Assembly: GCA_017354095.1 (NCBI GenBank)
Contig: JAFMRP010000068.1
Span: 1 to 11,088, forward strand
Reading direction: 5' to 3'
DNA length: 11,088 nucleotides
Source: Ktedonobacteraceae bacterium
GTDB taxonomy: Bacteria > Chloroflexota > Ktedonobacteria > Ktedonobacterales > Ktedonobacteraceae
Below are positions 4,556 through 10,598 of the stretch, one piece after another. The translations under genes were made by a program, and so were the position numbers. How positions within the stretch are numbered: the first letter of the stretch is position 1; each line of letters begins with the position of its first letter. The notes under the pieces are model-generated. The model was not told where the DNA came from. It worked only from the letters and a program-made list of their open reading frames with translations, and made no database searches.

Positions 4556-6702
4556 TTCCGGTTATTTCTGCAGTAGCAGCTTCTACTCAAGCACAGCCAC
4601 AGCCGCAGAGAAAGTGGGGGCATGGCCCTTATTTCAGCGTCATTATTTGCACATACAATCGCTGCGAACTGGCGTTAGCTGTGGTGGCCAGCCTCTACCG
4701 TCAAACGCTACCATATGAGCTCTTCGAAGTTATCGTGGTTGATAACGGCTCGACGGACAACACGTTTGACGCGCTGCGTGTTTACAATAATGGGTTACTC
4801 ACCACCTCCTACCAGCGCTGGCAGGCACGCTATCTGCGCGAGACACGTAATGGGCAGGCATTCGCTCGTGATAGCGCCCTGCGCCTGGCCAGGGGTCATA
4901 TAGCAGTCTTTCTAGATGATGATACGCTGGCTGATCCACACTTTCTTGAGCACCTGTTACGCGCTTACGAAGAAAGCGGTGCGGACGCCATCAGCGGGCA
5001 CGTCGAATTGCACTGGGAGGCACAACGGCCCTACTGGCTTGACGACTCACTACTCGATATGCTTGGCTATTTCGCGCCGGCCAGACAGCGCATATCGCTG
5101 CCCTCTGAGTTACATCTCAACAACTGCTGTTTTTCCGTCAAGATGTCAGCGCTGCTGGACATTGGCCTTCCATCATTTATGTTGAGCAAGCGCTTCAACT
5201 TCCCGGCACATCTGGCGACCACTGAACTGTCGAGTCGTCTGCGCCACAAAGGCTATGAGCTCTGGTACGAACCGGAGGCACTGGTGACACACCGTATACC
5301 GGCGGCTCGCCTGAAGCAGTCCTTTTTTAACGGGCGTGCTTACTGGCAGGCGCGCGCAGAAGTATTGATCGGTCATTTCGAGGGGTCACAGGAGTCAACA
5401 TCTTTCAGCCTGTCGCAGCTACTCCGGGCGTTCTGGCCTGTCCTGCGCGATATTCTGAGTATTGAAATAATCGATCTCCCGCTGATCTCACTATCTTACC
5501 GCCCAGCATACGAACGTCTACTCGCGCACATGGTCCAGGCACGTACCTGGGGAGACTTTCTGCAGCGGATGGAGATTGCGGAACGGTCGCCGCAGGATAC
5601 CACGCAACCAACCGTACTCTTTATTCACGGGAGTGCGCCACAGGTAGAGCGGCTGGTACATCATGTGCGCGAGTACTCACTGCGTTGTGGCAGCGACAAA
5701 GCGATGGTGTCGGCGAGCTGGCTCTGGCGGCACCGAACCTACATGGGACAGAGCATCGCCCTTATCCATATCTACAATCCTGGAGAATTGCAGCTATCGT
5801 TCTTCCAGCGCCTGTGCTTCCTACCTCTGCTTCGCCTCGCGCGCCTGCTGGGAGTGCGCGTAGTGAGCACAGATAGTGGTGGGCACTGGCAATATACATC
5901 CACGCGACGAGCGCGCTCCAGGAGCCGTTTTGAACAGAAAGTCTTCGCCGCTTGTGACGCGGTCTTCTCTTTCACGCCGCATCACGCCCAGCTGCACAAA
6001 AGTGGATGGCGGTTCCCGCGCATCTATTATCTGCCGCATCCCGGCCTGCGTGGTCTCTATCCCCCCCCGCTGGAGCGGCAGCGAGCCCTGGAGCAGCTCG
6101 GGCTACCCGCAACCACCGAATTTACCTTCCTCTGCCTGGCAAACATGCATACCGAACGCGAGGTGTTGCACCTCATGGCGGCTTTCACCGAAATGTTACA
6201 GGATGAGCATCTCGCTGGTGGCACAGCCGGACCACAGCTACTCATCGTCGGCTCGCCAGGCGATCGCCTGCGTTCAAAGCGCGTTCTGAAGATGGCAGCG
6301 CTCAACTCGGCAATTCATCTTTTTCTGGAAGCGGGCGATTTCCAGGAGATCAGTACCCAGGACCTGCCGTTGTGTATTGGGGCCGCCGACGCCCTGGTTG
6401 TTCCGCACTTTGCCAACGCTGCGGCAGGCATCTGCGAAACAGCCATGCTCTTCTACTCCTATAGTCGTGTTGTGGTAGCGCCTGACCTGCCGCGATTCCG
6501 CGATGTCCTGCCAGATAAAGCCTGCCTGCTCTACAATCCTACCGAACGTAGCGCGCTCGTCCAGGCGCTGCGGCAGGCTCGACGCCATTCGTATACGCTG
6601 ACAGAACAGGAAAAGCGCGAATTGACGGTTGAGAGAGCATGGGGCCACTACACACAGCAGTTGCTAGAGATCTATCATCAACTGCTAGCGGGCAGCCTGT
6701 AG
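4552..6702 (+). CDS. Two-domain glycosyltransferase: N-terminal GT2, C-terminal GT-B (GT4-like)
   Basis: A 716-residue protein with two transferase-like halves. The GT2 domain (about 27-330) has the GT-A start YFSVIICTYNR (27-37), nucleotide-binding VIVVDNGSTDNT (60-71) and the metal-binding acidic cluster FLDDDT with Asp 122-124. A later segment ending in YEPEALVTHRIP is typical of GT2 enzymes with a C-terminal acceptor region. From residue 354 (TVLFIHG) a second Rossmann-like unit begins: RVVSTDSGGHW (436-446), then FTFLCLANMHTERE where GT-B enzymes start their second domain. The end, AAAGICETAMLFYSYSRVVV, occupies the place of the GT4 donor-binding E-x7-E motif but diverges from it. I see no signal peptide or clear membrane span, so it likely acts at the inner face of the membrane. 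The start overlaps the flippase stop as ATGA with a weak Shine-Dalgarno, pointing to translational coupling. Sugar donors are unknown. Confidence 0.87.
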   Translation: MIPVISAVAASTQAQPQPQRKWGHGPYFSVIICTYNRCELALAVVASLYRQTLPYELFEVIVVDNGSTDNTFDALRVYNNGLLTTSYQRWQARYLRETRNGQAFARDSALRLARGHIAVFLDDDTLADPHFLEHLLRAYEESGADAISGHVELHWEAQRPYWLDDSLLDMLGYFAPARQRISLPSELHLNNCCFSVKMSALLDIGLPSFMLSKRFNFPAHLATTELSSRLRHKGYELWYEPEALVTHRIPAARLKQSFFNGRAYWQARAEVLIGHFEGSQESTSFSLSQLLRAFWPVLRDILSIEIIDLPLISLSYRPAYERLLAHMVQARTWGDFLQRMEIAERSPQDTTQPTVLFIHGSAPQVERLVHHVREYSLRCGSDKAMVSASWLWRHRTYMGQSIALIHIYNPGELQLSFFQRLCFLPLLRLARLLGVRVVSTDSGGHWQYTSTRRARSRSRFEQKVFAACDAVFSFTPHHAQLHKSGWRFPRIYYLPHPGLRGLYPPPLERQRALEQLGLPATTEFTFLCLANMHTEREVLHLMAAFTEMLQDEHLAGGTAGPQLLIVGSPGDRLRSKRVLKMAALNSAIHLFLEAGDFQEISTQDLPLCIGAADALVVPHFANAAAGICETAMLFYSYSRVVVAPDLPRFRDVLPDKACLLYNPTERSALVQALRQARRHSYTLTEQEKRELTVERAWGHYTQQLLEIYHQLLAGSL

Positions 6703-7009
6703 CAACAACGCAATGTAAGCTCCACTCCATAAGTCCACACTACAAACAAGAGCAGGCAGCCATGTGAACTTTCTTGAGTGTGCCAACGTTTATACTTTTG
6801 GCGGCTATACCACTTACAGGTTGAATGCACAATGGTCGAGCCATTAAGCTCTGTTTTACAGATAGTAGTAAGTGGCAGCCGGTACAACTATCGGCTATAA
6901 TGGTCAGCGTAACTATGCGCATACATCATTGCAAAAGTAGTGGGGATACGCTTCCCTGAACCTTTTATGATGATCGTGCCGACAATAGAAAGTCACAGAG
7001 GGTGCTTAA
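6703..7009. other. Intergenic region upstream of lepB with several short repeats
   Basis: No gene is supported here. On the plus strand CCACTTAC (6810-6817) is inverted as GTAAGTGG (6868-6875). CGGCTATA occurs twice in direct orientation (6802-6809 and 6892-6899). AATGG/CCATT flank a 5-base centre at 6831-6845, and AGCCG/CGGCT flank the promoter spacer (6877-6881 and 6892-6896). I see no intrinsic terminator with a T tract for the operon that ends at 6702. Confidence 0.45.
6872..6901 (+). promoter_or_regulatory. Predicted promoter of lepB
   Basis: GTGGCA (6872-6877, four of six matches) and a perfect TATAAT (6896-6901) are 18 bases apart. The right arm of one inverted repeat overlaps the -35 and another repeat spans the spacer. 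The leader would be about 100 bases. Confidence 0.55.
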
Positions 7010-7588
7010 TTGGATAAAGCCAAAGATGATTCGCGGCCGAGACGCTCACACCTGCTACGAGATGCCATTGAAACTATTGTGATCACCCTGGTACTTTTCC
7101 TGCTCCTGCATCTAGCTATTCAGAATTATCATGTTGATGGATCGAGTATGCAACCGGGGCTGACCACCGACGAAAATGTGATTGTCAATAAAACCGCTTA
7201 TCTTTTTCAGCAGCCGGCACGTGGAGATGTGATTGTTTTTCACTTTCCCTGCAATCCGCAGGTTGACTACATTAAGCGTGTTATTGGCCTGCCTGGAGAC
7301 ACGATTAGAACCGATCACGAGCACGTCTGGGTGAACGGCGTGCAACTGAGCGAGTCATACATCAGCGCACCCTCCAATCCTGATAGCAAGACGTGGACAG
7401 TGCCAGCAAACCAGTACTATGTACTGGGAGATAACCGGCCGGTAAGCGACGATTCACGCTGGTGGAGCTGCACATCATTTGTGCCAAAGGATGATATCGT
7501 CGGCAAGGCTGCGGTTGTCTTCTGGCCGCTCTCAAACTGGGAAGTTATTGATACCCATGCAAGCACTTTTTCCCAGGTTAAACCATAA
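7010..7588 (+). CDS. lepB: Signal peptidase I
   Basis: A type I signal peptidase of 192 residues that cleaves signal peptides from exported proteins at the outer face of the cytoplasmic membrane. Residues about 20-37 (IETIVITLVLFLLLHLAI) form the single N-terminal membrane anchor, the usual layout in small bacterial enzymes. The nucleophile is Ser46 in HVDGSSMQPGL and the general base is Lys89 in DYIKRVIGLPGD. The C-terminal conserved box GDNRPVSDDSR (about 137-147) is intact, so the enzyme should be active. The start is TTG at 7010, supported by GAGGGTG five bases upstream; no ATG in frame would keep the membrane anchor. A small membrane protein gene follows 31 bases after the stop and is probably co-transcribed. 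Confidence 0.95.
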   Translation: MDKAKDDSRPRRSHLLRDAIETIVITLVLFLLLHLAIQNYHVDGSSMQPGLTTDENVIVNKTAYLFQQPARGDVIVFHFPCNPQVDYIKRVIGLPGDTIRTDHEHVWVNGVQLSESYISAPSNPDSKTWTVPANQYYVLGDNRPVSDDSRWWSCTSFVPKDDIVGKAAVVFWPLSNWEVIDTHASTFSQVKP

Positions 7589-7619
7589 AGAAAACAAGAA
7601 CTAAGGAACGCAAATACAG

Positions 7620-8225
7620 ATGGACGAATCCGAACATACACAGCGCACACCGCGCCAAAATAGAGCATACGATGATGAACACGACCTGCAACCAGAAGGG
7701 ACCGAGCCTGACATCACCGGGAGGCGTGGAGGGCTGGGCTTCTCCGCGCTGAGTGGCATCGCCGCTGGCGTCCTCAGTTCAGCGATCAGCGTCGGGCTGA
7801 CACTTGCCAATAGTTCAACCTATCAGCAGGCGGCCAGGTCGCCCAACGATATGAGCTTGCAATATGCTATTTTTGGCTTCTTCTGTCTGAATGTCGTTAT
7901 AACGCTGGTTCTCTGCTTTGGAGCAGGCTTTGTGGTTGGGAGGCGCACGCTGCAGCGCAGTTATGGCTTTATTGCTGGAGCCATTATGGGCGTTATCATT
8001 TTCGCCGGGAACTTCCTGGTCGTCTATATTCCCGGCTATCCTTCCCGAATCATCAGTACAACATCAACTGGCCTGCAATCGGTTGGTATGGCCATTGTGG
8101 CTGACCTGGTCTCCCTGATCATTCTGGGCATGATTCTCGGCCTGGTCGGTCTGTGGGGCGCAACAGCCGCTTTACGGCGCAAAGCAGTCCAGCCTGAGGA
8201 ATATGAGGAAGTAGAAGAAGAGTAA
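7620..8225 (+). CDS. Four-helix membrane protein of unknown function
   Basis: I do not recognise the family. The 201-residue protein has a charged, cytoplasm-like N-terminus (about 1-38, rich in Asp, Glu and Arg), then four likely membrane helices: about 40-64 (SALSGIAAGVLSSAISVGLTL), 82-106 (FGFFCLNVVITLVLCFGAGF), 114-136 (GFIAGAIMGVIIFAGNFLVV) and 152-180. A positive stop sequence (ALRRK) and a very acidic tail (EEYEEVEEE) follow. Glycine- and alanine-rich helices with GxxxG-like spacing suggest tight packing or oligomerisation. An even number of helices places both ends on the same side, probably cytoplasmic. The ATG follows TAAGGAACG with a long 12-base spacing. Position right after lepB suggests one transcript and a possible link to export, which is inference. 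A hairpin lies 33 bases past the stop. Confidence 0.75.
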   Translation: MDESEHTQRTPRQNRAYDDEHDLQPEGTEPDITGRRGGLGFSALSGIAAGVLSSAISVGLTLANSSTYQQAARSPNDMSLQYAIFGFFCLNVVITLVLCFGAGFVVGRRTLQRSYGFIAGAIMGVIIFAGNFLVVYIPGYPSRIISTTSTGLQSVGMAIVADLVSLIILGMILGLVGLWGATAALRRKAVQPEEYEEVEEE

Positions 8226-8257
8226 GGCGGCATCGTTTCTTAAGCGTTGATAGAAAC

Positions 8258-8286
8258 AGCGGGTCTCCTTTGAGGGAGGACCCGCT
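8258..8286. terminator. Hairpin between convergent genes
   Basis: AGCGGGTC (8258-8265) pairs with GACCCGCT (8279-8286), extended inward by TCC/GGA with a bulged base. It lies in the 86 bases between the stop of the plus-strand membrane protein gene and the stop of the minus-strand cyclophilin gene, where it could end transcription from both sides. Neither flank has a proper T tract, so intrinsic termination is uncertain. Confidence 0.5.
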
Positions 8287-8311
8287 ATTGCTTGTGCAGG
8301 AAAATTATCGG

Positions 8312-8830
8312 CTACCCCTCGATAATCTCGACCGAGTTCAGCGCGTCTCCGGGGTTCGGATCGCGCTGGGGATCGCGCTCGCGAATCGAGAACAGCACGC
8401 TCATGCTCTCCTGGTCCGCCACCTTGCCGAACACCCCATGCTGTCCATCGAGGTGTGGCTGAGGACCGTGTGTGATAAAGAACTGCGAGCCATTGGTGTT
8501 GCGTCCGGCATTGGCCATTGAGAGAATGCCAGCGCTATCGTGGCGCAGCGAGAGCGCGCCGGGCTCATCATTAAACTTGTAGCCAGGGCCCCCTGTGCCG
8601 GTGCCGAGCGGATCGCCGCCCTGGACCATGAAATCGCGAATGACACGGTGGAACGTGGTGTTGTTATAGAAGCCATCACGCGCCAGGGCAACAAAGTTGT
8701 TGACCGTGATGGGCGCCTGCGAGGCGAAAAGGTTGACGCGAATATCACCTTTGCCGGTATGGAAAACGGCTGTATACCGCTTATTGGGGTCAATCTGCAT
8801 CGCCGGCGGCGCATTATACTGCTTAGGCAA
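8312..8830 (-). CDS. Cytoplasmic cyclophilin-type peptidyl-prolyl cis-trans isomerase
   Basis: A 172-residue single-domain cyclophilin that speeds cis-trans isomerisation of X-Pro bonds in folding proteins. The domain fills residues about 19-171. Active-site residues are in place: FHRVIRDFMVQGGDP (60-74) supplies the catalytic Arg62 plus Phe67, Met68 and Gln70. It is followed by GTGTGGPGYKFNDEP, a bacterial PpiA/PpiB-like insertion, then MANAGRNTNGSQFFITHGP and HLDGQHGVFGKV. The position equivalent to Trp121 of human cyclophilin A is His, as in many bacterial members, suggesting weak cyclosporin binding. There is no signal peptide, so it is cytoplasmic. The start is TTG at 8828-8830, justified by a strong GAGGAGG eight to nine bases upstream on the minus strand. 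A second, membrane-anchored cyclophilin gene lies just upstream on the same strand. Confidence 0.94.
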   Translation of the reverse strand: MPKQYNAPPAMQIDPNKRYTAVFHTGKGDIRVNLFASQAPITVNNFVALARDGFYNNTTFHRVIRDFMVQGGDPLGTGTGGPGYKFNDEPGALSLRHDSAGILSMANAGRNTNGSQFFITHGPQPHLDGQHGVFGKVADQESMSVLFSIRERDPQRDPNPGDALNSVEIIEG

Positions 8831-8856
8831 CGAAAAAACCTCCTCATAACACTATT

Positions 8857-8878
8857 GGGCGGCCCATGGGGGCCGCCC
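8857..8878 (-). promoter_or_regulatory. GC-rich stem-loop in the leader of the cytoplasmic cyclophilin gene
   Basis: GGGCGGCCC (8857-8865) pairs perfectly with GGGCCGCCC (8870-8878) across a 4-base loop. It lies downstream of the predicted promoter and 11 bases before the GAGGAGG ribosome binding site, so it would be in the mRNA leader. No T tract follows on either strand, which argues against a simple terminator for the upstream gene. mRNA stabilisation or control is possible. Confidence 0.5.
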
Positions 8879-8891
8879 ACAAACAACACCT

Positions 8892-8900
8892 ATTATAACA
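8892..8900 (-). promoter_or_regulatory. Extended -10 promoter of the cytoplasmic cyclophilin gene
   Basis: On the minus strand TGTTATAAT is a perfect extended -10 element (TGn plus TATAAT). I see no good -35, as is usual for extended -10 promoters. The predicted start near 8885 gives a leader of about 55 bases. Confidence 0.6.
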
Positions 8901-8924
8901 CTGTCCACACTATTGCGTGCAGCG

Positions 8925-9827
8925 CTACGCAGCTACCACAATCAGAGAATTGATGGTGTCAGGCTTGGTATCTTTGTACTTGTCAGCGTCAGGATCGCCA
9001 GAGCCCCTGGGGCCTTGAATCTTTTTCGCGATATCCATCCCCTTCACAACATGGCCAAACAGGTTATACTTTTTCTGGCCATCCTGCCCCACCAGTGTCT
9101 TGCTGTTATCGCTGGTATTGATGAAGAACTGGCTGCCGTTAGTGTTGGAACCAGAATTGGCCATGGCAATCGTACCCTCGGTATAATTGCCCTTCACAGG
9201 CTCATCATCAAACTTGTAGCCAGGACCGCCCGTGCCGCGTTTGGCGGGATCTTTGCCCAGTGGATCGCCGCTCTGGATGATATGCGCCCCATCGCCATCC
9301 TGTATGACGCGGTGGAAAACTATCCCATCGAAGTAGTGATTCTGCGCCAGGAAAACGAAGTTGTTGACGGTCTTGGGAGCAAGATCGGGGTCCAGCTCCA
9401 CCACAATCAGCCCGCGATTGGTATTGATACCAGCACAGTAGGTTTTCTTGGTATCAATCGTCATATTGGGCGCTTTGTCGTAGGTATGCTTGGTCTCCGA
9501 AAACTTCTTATCGTCCGGAGCGGCGGCAGAGCTGGTGATCTGCTTCAACACTTTATCGGAGATACAGGCTGAAGCGGCGGGCTTGGGCTTCGGCGGCAGT
9601 GTAAAAGGCCAGTAGTGATTAAAGTAAAGGACGGAAACGCCCGCGGCTATCAGGACCAGCACTATACTGGTCAGCCAGGGATAACGTGCCAGGCCTCGCG
9701 CCGGTCTCTGGCCAGGAGCGGGACGCCGCGTCTGCTGCGGCTTTACTGGCGGTGATAGTTCTGTAGCATGCGCTCTCGCAATTCTCGCTGCTCTTTTTGT
9801 CGCTGTACGCTTAGTCGTTTTTGGCAT
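8925..9827 (-). CDS. Membrane-anchored cyclophilin-type peptidyl-prolyl cis-trans isomerase
   Basis: A 300-residue protein. Residues 1-48 are very basic and Pro-rich (MPKTTKRTATKRAARIARA...), then one hydrophobic helix at about 51-69 (WLTSIVLVLIAAGVSVLYF) anchors it with the rest outside. A Cys-containing linker leads to the cyclophilin domain (from about residue 130): GLIVVELDPDLAPKTVNNFV, FHRVIQDGDGAHIIQSGDP, GTGGPGYKFDDEP, MANSGSNTNGSQFFINTS and NLFGHVVKG. The catalytic Arg (FHR) and the Gln after it are kept, but an insertion (DGDGAH) alters the usual FM of the active site. A Cys in the linker (ACISDK) and one at the domain edge (TYCAGI) could form a disulphide. The likely role is folding of exported proteins. 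ATG 9825-9827 follows TAGGAACCTC on the minus strand; an ATG 69 bases upstream would add an atypical extension and is not preferred. A consensus promoter lies upstream. Confidence 0.92.
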   Translation of the reverse strand: MPKTTKRTATKRAARIARAHATELSPPVKPQQTRRPAPGQRPARGLARYPWLTSIVLVLIAAGVSVLYFNHYWPFTLPPKPKPAASACISDKVLKQITSSAAAPDDKKFSETKHTYDKAPNMTIDTKKTYCAGINTNRGLIVVELDPDLAPKTVNNFVFLAQNHYFDGIVFHRVIQDGDGAHIIQSGDPLGKDPAKRGTGGPGYKFDDEPVKGNYTEGTIAMANSGSNTNGSQFFINTSDNSKTLVGQDGQKKYNLFGHVVKGMDIAKKIQGPRGSGDPDADKYKDTKPDTINSLIVVAA

Positions 9828-9967
9828 GAGGTTCCTATCGAAGCTGCCTTTCTCAACAAATGCAAACGTCTCGCTTGCGGAAAAACAGACCCGCACAGAG
9901 TCTCGCTCTATGCAGCCTTGCTGTAGTGAACACAGGATAGAAAAAAAACTATGTAACCTTGACTGCT

Positions 9968-9996
9968 ATAATAATGCCCACACTATTCCCGGTCAA
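9968..9996 (-). promoter_or_regulatory. Promoter of the membrane-anchored cyclophilin gene
   Basis: On the minus strand TTGACC (9991-9996) and TATTAT (9968-9973) are exactly 17 bases apart, each one mismatch from consensus. The leader would be about 130 bases. The -10 overlaps a plus-strand extended -10 element, TGCTATAAT (9964-9972), so transcription may start in both directions here. Confidence 0.7.
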
Positions 9997-10219
9997 GTCT
10001 CTCATATAAAATCAATTGACCTTTTCGGTCCTCTCTCCCTTTCTATTATAATCGCCCAGGAATATCGGCGCGAAAAAAGACAAGGCGAAGCCTATGGCAG
10101 AGATAACGCTTCCAGGCCAGGGCCTCCATCGGAAAACATAGCCAAGGATTCCCCCTGACTAGCTCAAATTCCTATGACAATTTTTCCACATTCCCACCAA
10201 TTTCCGTGGATAAGTATGT

Positions 10220-10261
10220 GGATAACTCTGGGGATAACTCTCAATGATTGGGGATAACTCT
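10220..10261 (+). repeat. Three direct copies of GGATAACTCT
   Basis: The 10-mer occurs at 10220-10229, 10232-10241 and 10252-10261. Conservation extends past the DnaA-box core into CTCT, so the 3' flank of these boxes is conserved too, as in iterons or as part of the binding site. Confidence 0.7.
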
Positions 10262-10338
10262 CCCTTCTTCGTGGATAAGTGGCAGACAACGAGAGAATGC
10301 CGTTCACATTACGCGCAATACACCTGCTTATCTCCGCG

Positions 10339-10357
10339 AGATATCCACATATCCACA
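10339..10357 (+). repeat. Tandem DnaA-box-like motif (copy 2 of the exact 19-mer)
   Basis: AGATATCCACATATCCACA is identical to 3086-3104. It ends the DnaA-box cluster and runs opposite to the five main boxes. Confidence 0.6.
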
Positions 10358-10448
10358 TAGCATGGACATGGACCCCATTTGAAATCATACGCCAGATTCG
10401 TTACACTTTGTGAGCACACCTTTCGCGGAGAGAGCCTGTTACCATACA

Positions 10449-10463
10449 GACCCTCACAGGGTC
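10449..10463. other. Small hairpin between the DnaA boxes and dnaB
   Basis: GACCCT (10449-10454) pairs perfectly with AGGGTC (10458-10463) over a CAC loop. There is no T tract after it, so it is not a clear terminator. Confidence 0.3.
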
Positions 10464-10508
10464 CGTCTGCAACAAAACCATCACTATCGAACGTATGTGC
10501 AATTTTTA

Positions 10509-10517
10509 TGCTAAAAT
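10509..10517 (+). promoter_or_regulatory. Predicted extended -10 promoter of dnaB
   Basis: TGCTAAAAT combines a TGn extension with TAAAAT, one mismatch from TATAAT. No good -35 is seen. The predicted start near 10524 gives a leader of about 75 bases. The DnaA boxes lie 150-340 bases upstream, so direct promoter blocking by them is unlikely. Confidence 0.45.
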
Positions 10518-10598
10518 GACGGGCATATAAAGCATACTATTCTCTATCTATCAGGTCAGTTCTGGCATATTTTTTCTGTAGATGCGGGAGTCGGAGAC

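Larger units (their letters stand above)
10182..10357. other. DnaA-box cluster: candidate replication origin or dnaB control region
   Basis: Eight 9-mers match the DnaA box TTATCCACA/TGTGGATAA with at most one mismatch. In TGTGGATAA orientation: CGTGGATAA 10205-10213, TGTGGATAA 10217-10225 (perfect), TGGGGATAA 10229-10237, TGGGGATAA 10249-10257 and CGTGGATAA 10270-10278. In the opposite orientation: TTTTCCACA 10182-10190, ATATCCACA 10341-10349 and 10349-10357. The first five are spaced 12, 12, 20 and 21 bases start to start, nearly one or two helical turns, so they face similar sides of the DNA. The cluster lies in a 770-base gene-free interval with AT-rich stretches on both sides (about 9935-10060 and 10495-10580) that could unwind. 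dnaB follows. No dnaA or dnaN is visible, so regulation of dnaB by DnaA is the alternative. Confidence 0.7.

Noticed and set aside
5876..6289. 137-codon plus-strand frame inside the glycosyltransferase gene
   Set aside because: Shadow frame of a gene with clear domain motifs in the main frame.
8540..9572. Long plus-strand frames (8540-8953 and 8913-9572)
   Set aside because: Antisense to two well-supported cyclophilin genes; their apparent repetition merely mirrors the similarity of the two cyclophilins.
9828..9896. 23-residue N-terminal extension of the anchored cyclophilin
   Set aside because: The downstream ATG (9825-9827) has the better Shine-Dalgarno and a typical basic start before the membrane helix.
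10182..10357. CRISPR array
   Set aside because: The repeats are 9-10 bases with short irregular spacing and match DnaA boxes, not CRISPR repeats.
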